From contig JBLWXT010000009.1 of assembly GCA_048267305.1 (NCBI GenBank), positions 86,263 through 150,262 on the forward strand: 64,000 bases of DNA, written 5' to 3'. Both the position numbers and the translations under genes were made by a program. The first letter of the stretch is position 1, and each line of letters begins with the position of its first letter. Shown here in pieces: positions 28,439 to 37,358 of the stretch. The notes beneath the pieces were generated by a model. The model had not been told where the DNA came from, made no database searches, and saw only the letters and a list, made by a program, of their open reading frames with translations. This stretch comes from Owenweeksia sp048267305. Lineage in GTDB: Bacteria; Bacteroidota; Bacteroidia; Flavobacteriales; Schleiferiaceae.

Positions 28439-28445
28439 AGTATTA

Positions 28446-28500
28446 TGCACGCTTTCCAATTGTGCTTCTTTAGTCTCGGCTGAGCCGAGAACACCTCTGT
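28446..28500 (-). pseudogene. Degraded 5' half copy of tRNA-Ser
   Basis: Directly upstream of the tRNA gene the minus strand repeats its 5' half in damaged form: GAGGTGTTCTCGG in place of GAGAGGTGTCCGAG, then AAGAAGCACAATTGGAAAGC in place of AAGGAGCACGCTTGGAAAGC. There is no 3' half, and a palindrome (TCTCGGCTGAGCCGAGA) replaces the D arm. It is best read as a remnant of a duplicated tRNA or of an integration event. Confidence 0.5.
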
Positions 28501-28536
28501 GTTTGTTTTAAGGACGGCAAAACTACAAAAACACCA

Positions 28537-29568
28537 CTAATTACTAAGCTCACCTCTAAGGTTTGTTTCATATGTCTTTTTAAATTCTGTTGAACTTAAA
28601 TTTTGCGTGAGCATAAACATCATTTTGGTAAGGCCTGCTTCAAAGGTCATATCGCCACCGCTGATAACTCCCATTTCCTTCAAGCCCTTGCTGGCTTCAT
28701 ATTTTCCCTGTATTACGCCTCCTCCACTACATTGAGAAATATTAACAATGTATATACCTGAGTTAATGGCAGACTGGAGTTTGGATAAAAACCATTTATC
28801 AGTAGGAGCATTTCCTGAGCCAAATGTGCGTAGAACAATGCCCTTGAGCCCTGGTGCTGAAAGTATGGCATCTACATAGGCTTCATTCATTCCCGGAAAG
28901 GCGGTGAGTACACCTACGTTGGTATCCATTTTAGCATGAAGAACAAGCGGTTTGGAGTTGGGTTGCTCGATGGCGTTTTGGTTAAACTTTATATGTACTC
29001 CTGCTTCAGCCAGTTTGGGATAGTTAAGTGATTGAAATGCCTCAAAATCCTCGGTGCTGATTTTATGAATACGGTTTCCACGAAAGAGGTCATACTCAAA
29101 GTAAACCCCAACCTCAGGAACCATAGCATCACCATTTTCCTTTTTTGATAAAGCTATCTCCAGAGTAGTCAATAAATTTTCGCGGGCATCGCTTCGGGTA
29201 ATACCAATGGGTAGCTGTGAGCCGGTAAAAATCACGGGTTTACTCAGGTTTTCCAATATAAAGCTTAGAGCTGATGATGAGTACGCCATGGTATCTGATC
29301 CATGTAAAATCACAAAGCCATCAAACTTATCATAATCCCTATAGATGCGGGTGGCTAATCTAATCCAGTGATCGGGCTTCATGTCTGAAGAGTCGATGGG
29401 GTGATCCAGGCTATCCGTGGTAATATCGCAATCGTAATTGCGCAACTCAGGAATTTGATCCAGCAACTGTTGAAAGTTGAAAGCCTTTAGGCTGCCACTT
29501 TCAGGATCTTGCATCATACCAATGGTGCCACCAGTATAAAGCATCAGTATTTTAGAAGTATTGGGCAT
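28537..29568 (-). CDS. ansA: Type I (cytoplasmic) L-asparaginase
   Basis: A 343-aa enzyme that hydrolyses L-asparagine to aspartate and ammonia in the cytoplasm. It starts with the threonine-bearing signature LMLYTGGTIGM (about residues 8-18) and has the second active-site motif GFVILHGSDTMAYSSSAL (Thr-Asp pair at about 92-93), followed by PVIFTGSQLP and a SDARENL helix. No signal peptide, so it is the AnsA-type cytosolic form. It lies 26 bp after tatD on the same strand, an arrangement seen in other Bacteroidota. Confidence 0.92.
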   Translation of the reverse strand: MPNTSKILMLYTGGTIGMMQDPESGSLKAFNFQQLLDQIPELRNYDCDITTDSLDHPIDSSDMKPDHWIRLATRIYRDYDKFDGFVILHGSDTMAYSSSALSFILENLSKPVIFTGSQLPIGITRSDARENLLTTLEIALSKKENGDAMVPEVGVYFEYDLFRGNRIHKISTEDFEAFQSLNYPKLAEAGVHIKFNQNAIEQPNSKPLVLHAKMDTNVGVLTAFPGMNEAYVDAILSAPGLKGIVLRTFGSGNAPTDKWFLSKLQSAINSGIYIVNISQCSGGGVIQGKYEASKGLKEMGVISGGDMTFEAGLTKMMFMLTQNLSSTEFKKTYETNLRGELSN

Positions 29569-29594
29569 GTGGCGAAAGTAAGAACTTCAGGTTA

Positions 29595-30362
29595 TCAGTT
29601 ACGCTCAAATACAGATTTGGCATTGGTAGTGGTAATTTCATCCACTTCCCGAAGGGATACCTTTTTTAACTCCGCAATTTTTTGCGCTACATGTTTTGTG
29701 TAGGAGGGTTCATTTCTCTTTCCCCGAAAGGGCGTTGGAGCCAAATAGGGAGCATCCGTTTCCAGCACTAAATGCTTAAGGTCAATTTGCTCAATTACTT
29801 TATCCAAACCGGAGTTTTTGAAAGTAACTACTCCGCCAATTCCCAGTTTCATCTTGAGATTGATAGCGCGATGTGCCTGCTCCATATTTCCTGTAAAGCA
29901 ATGAAAGATGCCGAAGAGTTTCTCATCCTTGTAAGCTTCCAGCACATCAAATACTTCGTCAAAGGCATCGCGGCAGTGGATTACTATAGGTAAACCCATC
30001 TCCTTTGCCTTTTCTATCTGTATGCCAAAAGCCTTAAGTTGCTCTTCAATAAAAGTTTTATCCCAATAGAGGTCGATGCCGATTTCGCCCACTGCATAAA
30101 ACTTTTGGGCAGGGTCTTCCAGTTCTTTAAAAACCGCGGCCAATTGCTCTTTATAATCCTCCTTTACTGAGCCCGGATGCAAGCCCATCATGGGTTTACA
30201 CATGGGGTTTTCCAGTGCGGTTCTTTTTAAATCGGCTATACTGTCTTTGTCAATATTGGGTAAATAGATTTCAGTAATACCCACGGCTTTCGCCCGATGG
30301 AGCATGTCTTCGAAATCCTCTTTAAAGTCTTTGAGGTATATGTGGGAGTGTGTATCGATCAT
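29595..30362 (-). CDS. tatD: TatD-family metal-dependent hydrolase
   Basis: A 255-aa TIM-barrel protein with the TatD metal-ligand series: DTHSHIY at 3-9, Glu in YAVGEIGIDLYW, IVIHCRDA, FGIFHCFTGN, and LVLETDAPYLAPTPFRGKRN near the end. Members are Mg2+-dependent 3'-5' DNA/RNA exonucleases or D-aminoacyl-type hydrolases. Probably co-transcribed with ansA downstream. Length is the usual 255-260. Confidence 0.93.
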   Translation of the reverse strand: MIDTHSHIYLKDFKEDFEDMLHRAKAVGITEIYLPNIDKDSIADLKRTALENPMCKPMMGLHPGSVKEDYKEQLAAVFKELEDPAQKFYAVGEIGIDLYWDKTFIEEQLKAFGIQIEKAKEMGLPIVIHCRDAFDEVFDVLEAYKDEKLFGIFHCFTGNMEQAHRAINLKMKLGIGGVVTFKNSGLDKVIEQIDLKHLVLETDAPYLAPTPFRGKRNEPSYTKHVAQKIAELKKVSLREVDEITTTNAKSVFERN

Positions 30363-30455
30363 TTTTTTAAATCAACTATTTTAATCTTATTCTCTTCATT
30401 TTGGCTTGATCCAAAACGAAGCAAACCCGCCTGACCGGACGGGCAGGAAAGTCAA

Positions 30456-30586
30456 GGCTTCTTAGAAATTTTTGAAAAGCTACAGCTCACTTGCCCTTCA
30501 AAGCCCCAGCCGGTACGCTCCGCTTCACTTCGGCACTTCTCCAGGGGCAAGCTTCACTTCGTTTTTAGCGAAATTTCTAAGAGGCC
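30456..30586. repeat. Structured intergenic repeat, copy 1
   Basis: The 330-bp gap between tatD and the FkbM gene carries a 131-bp element that recurs at 38815-38944. It folds as one long hairpin: outer stem 30456-30471 with 30571-30586 (16 bp, one G-T), a second stem 30490-30498 with 30543-30551, and inner AAG/CTT and GCCG/CGGC stems. Compared with copy 2, base pairs in two stems change in a compensatory way. Upstream of it (about 30426-30447) a short G/C palindrome, CCCGCCTGACCGGACGGGC, appears to be inserted in a shared flanking sequence. It could be an RNA element, a MITE-like repeat or both. Confidence 0.7.
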
Positions 30587-30692
30587 GGTCATCTATACAA
30601 GAATGATTTTCGAATGTATAGAAATTGTTAGAATCTATCTGGATTCTTCGATTAAGTACTACGAGTATAATTCAGTTAATCCAAAAAATGAA

Positions 30693-31457
30693 TCAATGGA
30701 AAGGTTTTCTTTCCTCTTTCTTAAACTGCTCATTCCTCAGCAACAACCTGTCTTCAGTAGCGTGAAACGAGAATTGATATTTACTAATGGTTTCAAAAAA
30801 CTGGCGGGAGGTGCCTTGTTTGTAATGATCGTGCAGTTCAATTACAAGCACCCTTACTTTAGGTAGCCAATCTTGGTAGTTTTTGGTAAAGAGTTCTTTT
30901 TCGGCTCCTTCAATATCAATTTTTAAAATGTCAATATAGGGCAGGTCATAAGCTTTCATTAAATGAGATATGCTGATTGCCATGGTTTTGCCAATGCCCC
31001 CAAGTTTATCCTCACCCACGGTAAAAGCCCAGGAGCCTTTGCCTTTGTCAAAAATGTTGAGTTCGGTATCTTCAAACCACAGGGCAGCATTTATGGGGGT
31101 TACGTTTTTATAAAGGCCGGTATTCTTTTTAAGCATTTGAAAATTATCCGGCTCAGGCTCAATGGCTATAATGCGTGCTCCGGGATAACGATTGGCAAAA
31201 TACACGCTGGCCAGTCCAATATTAGCTCCTGCATCAATAATAATGGAGGGGTCGCAACCCGGCTCAAAGTCGTACTCCATCGTAATGAAAACCTGTTCAA
31301 AAGCAGGAACATCACTGGTGTTCCTACGCAAGTGGATATGGTGTTTTACGCCAGGAACCCGCAAGTATGGTCTTCTGCCCACTTGTAAAAACAATCGTAG
31401 GCCATGGAGTAATCCATAGTGTTTTATCAGCCAATAAATTTTAAGATAGCGCCCCAT
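30693..31457 (-). CDS. FkbM-family SAM methyltransferase
   Basis: A 254-aa protein with the FkbM signature: SAM-binding IIIDAGANIGLASVYFA (about 72-88), the acidic IAIEPEPDNFQMLKKN (about 98-113), and the LKIDIEGAEKELF motif (about 173-185). FkbM enzymes O-methylate sugars or polyketides, often in polysaccharide pathways. The N-terminal 60 residues vary in the family. It is a single gene between a repeat element and the sucAB operon, with a bidirectional terminator on its upstream side. The substrate is unknown. Confidence 0.85.
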   Translation of the reverse strand: MGRYLKIYWLIKHYGLLHGLRLFLQVGRRPYLRVPGVKHHIHLRRNTSDVPAFEQVFITMEYDFEPGCDPSIIIDAGANIGLASVYFANRYPGARIIAIEPEPDNFQMLKKNTGLYKNVTPINAALWFEDTELNIFDKGKGSWAFTVGEDKLGGIGKTMAISISHLMKAYDLPYIDILKIDIEGAEKELFTKNYQDWLPKVRVLVIELHDHYKQGTSRQFFETISKYQFSFHATEDRLLLRNEQFKKEERKPFH

Positions 31458-31495
31458 GACGAGAGAGTAGTTTAGGGGCCAATATTACGGAAAAC

Positions 31496-31534
31496 AAAAA
31501 AACCGTCAAGCCCTTTACAGACTTGACGGTTTTC
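31496..31534 (-). terminator. Terminator after sucB
   Basis: A stem of AACCGTCAAG with CTTGACGGTT around an 11-base loop, with A and T runs on both sides so it can act in either direction. It lies 23 bp beyond the sucB stop and 39 bp upstream of the FkbM start. Confidence 0.8.
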
Positions 31535-31556
31535 AATATATAATTTGACTTGATGC

Positions 31557-32789
31557 TTAAATCTCCAAGGCCTTTTTAACCACATCATCTCCACCCATCA
31601 AAAGCTCTTGTGGGTTTTCGAGTGCTTCTTTTACAGCTACAAGGAAACCAACAGACTCACGTCCGTCAATCACACGGTGGTCATAGCTAAGGGCTACATA
31701 CATGATGGGGCGAATAGCAATTTGGCCATCAATGGCTACGGGGCGTTCTACAATATTGTGCATTCCTAAAATGGCGCTTTGTGGAGGGTTGATGATAGGT
31801 GTGGATAGCATAGATCCAAACACACCACCATTGGTAATAGTGAAGGTTCCACCAGTCATTTCATCCACAGAGATTTTACCATCACGAACTTTTACCGCAA
31901 GGCGCTTGATTTCTTTTTCCACTCCGGCAAAGCTTAGGTTTTCGGCATTGCGCACTACAGGCACCATAAGTCCTTTAGGTCCGCTTACAGCAATGCTGAT
32001 GTCCTGGTAATCAAAGCTAATAAGGTCGTCACCGTCTATCATGCTGTTTACCTGTGGAAACTCCTGAAGAGCACGTACCACAGCTTTGGTAAAGAATGAC
32101 ATAAAGCCAAGGCTTACACCGTGCTTCTCTTTAAAGGCTTCCTTGTATTGAGCGCGCAAATCGAAAATAGGCTTCATATCCACTTCGTTGAAAGTGGTGA
32201 GCATGGCGGTTTCATTTTTTACAGAAACCAGGCGTTTTGCCAGTTTTCTGCGTAAGCTGCTCATGCGTTTTTTCTCTGTTCCACGGGCAGCACCAGTAGG
32301 AGTTCCCATGCTAGCTTCGGCCTTTTCGGCATCCTCTTTAGTGATGCGGCCATCGCGGCCAGTGCCAGATACGTTTTTAGGGTCCACACCTTTTTCGTCC
32401 ATAATTTTACGGGCGGCAGGAGATGGAGATCCACTGGCGTAGCTTTTCTCTTTGGCAGGCTCTGCTTTTGGTTCTTCCTTTGGTTTTTCCTCAGCTTTTG
32501 CTGCTGGCTTTTCCTCTTTTTTACCGGAGTCGCCACCTGCAGGTTTAGCAGCGCTAGTGTCAATAGTGCCAATTACCTGACCTATTTCCACACTTTCGCC
32601 TTCGCCTACTTTTATAGAAATAATACCGGCCTCTTCGGCAGGCATAGCCAGGGTGGCCTTGTCAGAGTCAAGCTCTACAACCTCCTGATCTTTTTCTACG
32701 TAGTCACCGTCTTCTACCATCCATCCTGCAATTTCTACTTCGGATACTGATTCGCCCGGTGAGGGTACTTTAATATCTACTACGCTCAT
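31557..32789 (-). CDS. sucB: 2-oxoglutarate dehydrogenase E2, dihydrolipoyl succinyltransferase
   Basis: A 410-aa E2 subunit of the TCA-cycle 2-oxoglutarate dehydrogenase complex. It has a lipoyl domain (1-77) with the modified Lys44 in ELDSDKATLAMP, an Ala/Pro/Glu/Lys-rich linker, a peripheral-subunit-binding domain (about 120-155, SPAARKIMDEKGVDPKNVSG), and a catalytic domain with YDHRVIDGRE near the end (His371, Asp375). The sequence and partner support succinyl rather than acetyl transfer. It starts 12 bp after sucA. Confidence 0.95.
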   Translation of the reverse strand: MSVVDIKVPSPGESVSEVEIAGWMVEDGDYVEKDQEVVELDSDKATLAMPAEEAGIISIKVGEGESVEIGQVIGTIDTSAAKPAGGDSGKKEEKPAAKAEEKPKEEPKAEPAKEKSYASGSPSPAARKIMDEKGVDPKNVSGTGRDGRITKEDAEKAEASMGTPTGAARGTEKKRMSSLRRKLAKRLVSVKNETAMLTTFNEVDMKPIFDLRAQYKEAFKEKHGVSLGFMSFFTKAVVRALQEFPQVNSMIDGDDLISFDYQDISIAVSGPKGLMVPVVRNAENLSFAGVEKEIKRLAVKVRDGKISVDEMTGGTFTITNGGVFGSMLSTPIINPPQSAILGMHNIVERPVAIDGQIAIRPIMYVALSYDHRVIDGRESVGFLVAVKEALENPQELLMGGDDVVKKALEI

Positions 32790-32801
32790 CTTGGTTTTAC
32801 T

Positions 32802-35591
32802 TTATGCGTTTAAAATGTCGTTAATCAATTTTTCTTGCCTGGCGGCAAATGCTTTTGAAGATCCCGGAGCTGTGCTGGCACTTGGTGCTGGTGAAACTAT
32901 GGTGTCTATCTGTACGGGGAAATTCATTTTCACAAAAAATGCAGCTCCCATGTTACGGGGTTCTTCCTGTGCCCAAATCACTTTTTCGGCATTGGGGTAG
33001 CTTTCCACCAAATCCTTAATTTGCTTTTCAGCCAAGGGGTAAAGCTGTTCTAGTCTTACAATGGCATACTCCTCGCTGAAGCCTTCATCACGTTTTTTGT
33101 CTACATCGTAATATAGCTTTCCGGTAAGGAAAACCACTTTCTTCACTTTATCCTTATGCTCAATTCTTGGGTCATCCAGTAGTTCCAGGAATTTACCTTC
33201 TGCCAGTTCTTCCATGGTTGATACCACTTTAGGATGACGCAGTAAACTCTTTGGGGTCATTACCACCAAAGGCTTCCTAAACTCACGCTTCATCTGTCTG
33301 CGCATCATGTGGAAGAAGTTTGCGGGAGTGGTAGGGTTGGTTACCTGCATATTGTACTGGGCACACTGCTGTAAAAATCTTTCAAGTCGTGCGCTGGAGT
33401 GCTCGGCACCTTGCCCTTCCTGTCCATGAGGAAGCAGAAGCACCATTCCATTTTGCACTTTCCATTTGTCTTCTGCAGCAGATAAAAACTGGTCTACAAT
33501 TATTTGTGCGCCATTAAAGAAGTCTCCAAACTGAGCTTCCCATATCACTAAGGTTTCGGGTGATGTCATGGCATAGCCATAATCAAAGCCTAGTACGCCA
33601 TACTCCGACAACAGAGAGTTGTAAATGGCAAATCGGCCTTCACGGCCTTTAATGTTGTTTAACAGGATGTGCGCTTCCTCTGAGTCTTCAACCTTAATAA
33701 CCGCATGGCGGTGAGAGAAGGTACCCCTTTCGGTGTCTTCCCCGCTTATACGCACATTAAACCCATCGGTAATAATAGAGCCGTAGGCCAGTAATTCGGC
33801 CATACCCCAGTCCAGTGAATTTTTTTCATTCACCATTTCCCAGCGCTGAGCCAGCAGGCGTTTTATTTTATTGAAAAACTTTTTTCCCTCTGGTAAGGTA
33901 GTGATGGTTTTTGCAATCTCGCGTAGCTTTTCCTTATCAAAGGAAGTATCGATAGAGCTTTGAAAATCGTCAGGGCGAGAGGTTCTGTAGCCTTTCCACT
34001 CATCTTCCATAAACTGGGTGATGGTGTTTTTTTCAATTTTTTTAGACTCATCAAACTTCATTTCCAGCATTTCGCGGAAATCTTTTTCGAGTTTATTAAG
34101 AAAGGTAACGTCAATTACGCCTTCACTTTCGAGCTTGGCGGAATATATTTCGCGAAGATTTTTGTGCTTTGCGATAGCCTTGTAAAGAAGAGGTTGCGTA
34201 AAGCGAGGCTCATCACCCTCATTGTGGCCATATTTGCGATAGCACAGCAGGTCAATAAATATATCTGCATTATAGCGCTGGCGATATTCCATGGCAAATT
34301 GCATGGCATGCACGGCAGCCTCTACATCGTCACCATTTACATGGAGAACAGGGGCGAGAATAACCTTTGCAATATCAGTACAGTATGTACTGGAGCGGGC
34401 ATCAAGGTAGTTTGTGGTAAAACCCACCTGATTGTTTATTACAATATGAACGGTTCCACCTGTGCGATAGCCGTTTAGTTTTTCCATTTGGATTACCTCA
34501 TACACTATGCCCTGTGCAGCAATGGCGGCATCACCATGTATGAGGATGGGCATCACTTTACTTTCATCCTGGCCGTGATCCATATTTATTTTGGCACGGG
34601 CAATTCCTCCCACTACGGCATCAACAGCCTCAAGGTGAGAAGGGTTTGGTGAAATGTTCAGTTTTATTTTAGTGCCGTCTTCCAGTTCACGTTCGGCAGA
34701 GTAGCCAAGGTGATATTTTACATCGCCATCAAATTCATCTTCCGTAAAGGCCTTACCTTCAAATTCGCTGAAAATGTCGCGCTGTGTTTTTCCAAAAATA
34801 TTGGATAGTACGTTGAGGCGGCCACGGTGAGCCATGCCTACCACAAATTCCCTTACACCTAGTTCTGCGGCTTTTTTAATGCCAATATCCATAGCAGGGA
34901 TTAAAGACTCAGCACCTTCAATGGAAAAGCGCTTTTGCCCAACAAACTTTGTGTTGAGGAAATTTTCAAAAGCCAGGGCTTCATTGAGTTTTGCAAGAAT
35001 CTGCTTCTTCTCATCCGAGCTGAAGTTGGGCTGATTTTTATTGTAGGTGAGTTTTTCCTTGATCCACTGTATCCTTTCGGGGGTGCGGATATACATATAT
35101 TCAACCCCAATGCTTTGGCAGTATGCCTTTTGAAGGTGGTCGATAATATTGCGGAGGCTATCAGATTTTTCGCTGCCAATTTCCTTTGCCGCCTGAAAAG
35201 GCAGGTCAAGGTCAGCTTCCGTTAGTCCGTAGTTTTCAATATCGAGAGTTGGGCTGTACTTTCTGCGGGTACGTACCGGGTTGGTTTCGGTAAAGAGATG
35301 TCCTCGCGAGCGATAGTCTTCAATAAGCTGAAGCACTTTAAACTCCTTGCGGATTTCTTCTACAATTTCGGCATGACTAAAGGCATCGTTTAGGGCAGAG
35401 GCATTGAGGCCTTGCCCTTCTGCCGTAAAGGCGGGTTCACCATCTTCTTCATAGCTTTCCATGGCAAAATCATAGCCCTGAAAAAAGGCTCGCCAACTGG
35501 GTTCAACAGAATCCGGGCTCTTTAAATACTTTTGGTAAAGGTCATCTAAGAAAGTAGAGTGCACTCCTCCGAGGAAGGAAAATCTATCCAT
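32802..35591 (-). CDS. sucA: 2-oxoglutarate dehydrogenase E1
   Basis: A 929-aa thiamine-diphosphate-dependent E1 that decarboxylates 2-oxoglutarate and passes succinyl groups to the E2 encoded next. Key parts: an N-terminal helix that docks E2 (FLDDLYQKYLKSPDSVEPSW), the MAHRGRLNVLSNIFGK region, the ThDP/Mg site with ILIHGDAAIAAQG, CYRKYGHNEGDEPRFTQP, and the C-terminal HGQEGQGAEHSSARLERFLQ. Length is typical for SucA. It is first in the sucAB operon; the minus-strand sequence TAATTTTG at 35623-35630 fits the Bacteroidota -7 box. Confidence 0.96.
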   Translation of the reverse strand: MDRFSFLGGVHSTFLDDLYQKYLKSPDSVEPSWRAFFQGYDFAMESYEEDGEPAFTAEGQGLNASALNDAFSHAEIVEEIRKEFKVLQLIEDYRSRGHLFTETNPVRTRRKYSPTLDIENYGLTEADLDLPFQAAKEIGSEKSDSLRNIIDHLQKAYCQSIGVEYMYIRTPERIQWIKEKLTYNKNQPNFSSDEKKQILAKLNEALAFENFLNTKFVGQKRFSIEGAESLIPAMDIGIKKAAELGVREFVVGMAHRGRLNVLSNIFGKTQRDIFSEFEGKAFTEDEFDGDVKYHLGYSAERELEDGTKIKLNISPNPSHLEAVDAVVGGIARAKINMDHGQDESKVMPILIHGDAAIAAQGIVYEVIQMEKLNGYRTGGTVHIVINNQVGFTTNYLDARSSTYCTDIAKVILAPVLHVNGDDVEAAVHAMQFAMEYRQRYNADIFIDLLCYRKYGHNEGDEPRFTQPLLYKAIAKHKNLREIYSAKLESEGVIDVTFLNKLEKDFREMLEMKFDESKKIEKNTITQFMEDEWKGYRTSRPDDFQSSIDTSFDKEKLREIAKTITTLPEGKKFFNKIKRLLAQRWEMVNEKNSLDWGMAELLAYGSIITDGFNVRISGEDTERGTFSHRHAVIKVEDSEEAHILLNNIKGREGRFAIYNSLLSEYGVLGFDYGYAMTSPETLVIWEAQFGDFFNGAQIIVDQFLSAAEDKWKVQNGMVLLLPHGQEGQGAEHSSARLERFLQQCAQYNMQVTNPTTPANFFHMMRRQMKREFRKPLVVMTPKSLLRHPKVVSTMEELAEGKFLELLDDPRIEHKDKVKKVVFLTGKLYYDVDKKRDEGFSEEYAIVRLEQLYPLAEKQIKDLVESYPNAEKVIWAQEEPRNMGAAFFVKMNFPVQIDTIVSPAPSASTAPGSSKAFAARQEKLINDILNA

Positions 35592-35669
35592 GATATTTTG
35601 ATCAGTAGAATAAAATTGACGACAAAATTAATACTTTATTCACACCTTGAGTATTATCCCACAGTTAGG

Positions 35670-35702
35670 TTCGAAAATTGTACTAATGGTTTGATAACTT
35701 TG
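35670..35702 (+). promoter_or_regulatory. Probable Bacteroidota-type promoter
   Basis: A -7 box TAACTTTG (35695-35702) matches TAnnTTTG exactly; a weaker -33 box TTCG lies 21 bp upstream at 35670-35673. It precedes the outer-membrane protein gene starting at 35728. Confidence 0.45.
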
Positions 35703-35727
35703 TCATTTAATTGGCGTTATGATAAGC

Positions 35728-36390
35728 ATGAAGAGATATTCAGTTTTACTTATCCTGCTATTTGTGGGTACTATAAATATTTCGGCCCAGGTACAGGATC
35801 GCTTTAAAACCAAAAAGCAGAATGATACCGAGCAAAACAATGAAGAGGAAGGCAGGGCCGAAGCCTCAACGGATCGAAAGGCAAATTCATCTCAACCGAA
35901 AATAAAGCCGAATGAGGACTTTTGGGACAAGGTGGTGATAGGGGGCAACGCCAGTTTGAGCTTTGGTAGCTATACCTTTATTTATCTGGCTCCATCCGTA
36001 GGCTATAAGTTTACAGATCAACTGGTGGCTGGGCCAGGGTTTATCTATCAATACGCCAAAGTTTCGGCTTATAATTACAATGGAGCCAAAGTGGCGGAAT
36101 ATAGCAGCACGGTATATGGCCCCAAAGCCTTTCTGACTTACATAGTGAACGAACAGTTTTATGGTGGGTTTCAGTTTGAATATCTGAATCATAAAACTCC
36201 ATACATAGTATCTCCAGGGGTTTCAGAATTACATTATGTATGGACACCGGTATTGTTTTTAGAGGCGGGTTTTACAAGCTCCATAGGCGGTAAGGGCTAT
36301 GCGCAAATTGGTTTGCGGTACAATGTGTTACATGGACCTGATTCACCTTACGGCTCGCCTTTGTTTCCGGTTATTGGTATTTTCTTTTAG
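35728..36390 (+). CDS. Outer-membrane beta-barrel protein
   Basis: A 220-aa protein from ATG 35728 with a signal peptide (1-20, ending ISAQ). An upstream in-frame ATG at 35719 adds only three residues. After a charged Glu/Asn/Lys linker (about 27-60), the rest consists of alternating amphipathic strands with Gly and aromatic residues (VVIGGNASLSFGSYTFIYLA, AQIGLRYNVLHG) and ends in a hydrophobic strand with terminal Phe (FPVIGIFF), the usual outer-membrane insertion signal. It resembles small OmpW/OmpA-size barrels but no specific family is recognised. Convergent with mscS: the stop regions overlap by 4 nt. Confidence 0.75.
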   Translation: MKRYSVLLILLFVGTINISAQVQDRFKTKKQNDTEQNNEEEGRAEASTDRKANSSQPKIKPNEDFWDKVVIGGNASLSFGSYTFIYLAPSVGYKFTDQLVAGPGFIYQYAKVSAYNYNGAKVAEYSSTVYGPKAFLTYIVNEQFYGGFQFEYLNHKTPYIVSPGVSELHYVWTPVLFLEAGFTSSIGGKGYAQIGLRYNVLHGPDSPYGSPLFPVIGIFF

Positions 36391-37289
36391 GCAGTATCTC
36401 CCGTGGTTTTTTCAGGCTCCAACACTCTTATCGGGAATCCTTTGCCCTTGTAATGTTTCAGTTCTACAATATCTGCCGGCAGGCCTACACCAGAGCTTAC
36501 CAAATCTTTTAGTACCTGAGAGATTACGATGCTCCTAAGCTCTGCCGTTCCCTGTTTGTAGTCAAAGGTTTCTACCCAAAATTTTACATCCAGATTGATT
36601 GTGCTGGTCGCTAATTCTTTTATAATTACCAAAGATTCTTTGCCTGGACCGCTGAGCACCTTATCTACTTTAGTAAGTGATTTAGAAATAACAGCTATGG
36701 CCTCATCTACATTGTCTTCATAGTCTATCCCCACCGTAAACTCCAGCCTTATTAGTCCATCCTTGGTATAGTTTATCAGCTCCTCCTTTACAATGGTGTT
36801 GTTGGGGATGTAAACGTCTTTGCCGTCAAAGGTTTTTATTTGGGTAGTTCGCAGGTTAAGGCTAATTACTTTTCCCATCATTCCGCCAATTTCTATGGTA
36901 TCGCCAATTCCAAAGGGGCGATTAAAGGCCAAAATTACCCCAGCCATAAAGTTGGCCCCTATATCCTGAAAAGCAAAACCTATAACTATGGCGCCCACAC
37001 CTGCACCTGCCATGAGGCCTGCCGCAATGCCGGTAAGGCCCATTACATGAAAAGCCAGCATTATTCCCAGCGTGATTAATAAAACCTTGAATATCCTTGA
37101 TAGGAAGTTGCTTAGCAGAGGGTCTTCCATACGCTTCATAAGCCTCCGTTGAAAAACGGAGGTTAGCCAACGCGAAGTCATAAAGGCCAAAATGAGGATG
37201 ATAAGCCCTAGTATGAGCTGTGGAACATGGCCTAAAAAGGTGTTCCAGTAGTTTGATATGCTTTCTTCAATTTTGTGGATGGCGTCCAT
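36387..37289 (-). CDS. mscS: MscS-family mechanosensitive channel
   Basis: A 300-aa small-conductance mechanosensitive channel. Three N-terminal membrane helices (about 22-40, 66-84, 92-120) are followed by the pore-lining GAGVGAIVIGFAFQDIGANF and the MscS beta domain (FNRPFGIGDTIEIGGMMGKV, then DGKDVYIPNNTIV). The C-terminal alpha/beta domain is complete. It releases solutes on hypoosmotic shock. It faces the outer-membrane protein gene tail to tail. Confidence 0.93.
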   Translation of the reverse strand: MDAIHKIEESISNYWNTFLGHVPQLILGLIILILAFMTSRWLTSVFQRRLMKRMEDPLLSNFLSRIFKVLLITLGIMLAFHVMGLTGIAAGLMAGAGVGAIVIGFAFQDIGANFMAGVILAFNRPFGIGDTIEIGGMMGKVISLNLRTTQIKTFDGKDVYIPNNTIVKEELINYTKDGLIRLEFTVGIDYEDNVDEAIAVISKSLTKVDKVLSGPGKESLVIIKELATSTINLDVKFWVETFDYKQGTAELRSIVISQVLKDLVSSGVGLPADIVELKHYKGKGFPIRVLEPEKTTGDTA

Positions 37290-37358
37290 AACAAAGATTT
37301 GGTTTCTATGAATGACATAATTTCCAATGGTTTTGTTTTGGAGTGAGGACGGAGGGGT

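Noticed and set aside
27852..28511. Four similar short plus-strand frames of 72-103 aa at 128-bp spacing
   Set aside because: They are produced by the tandem repeat, with no start context or domain; the last also runs through the tRNA-Ser gene.
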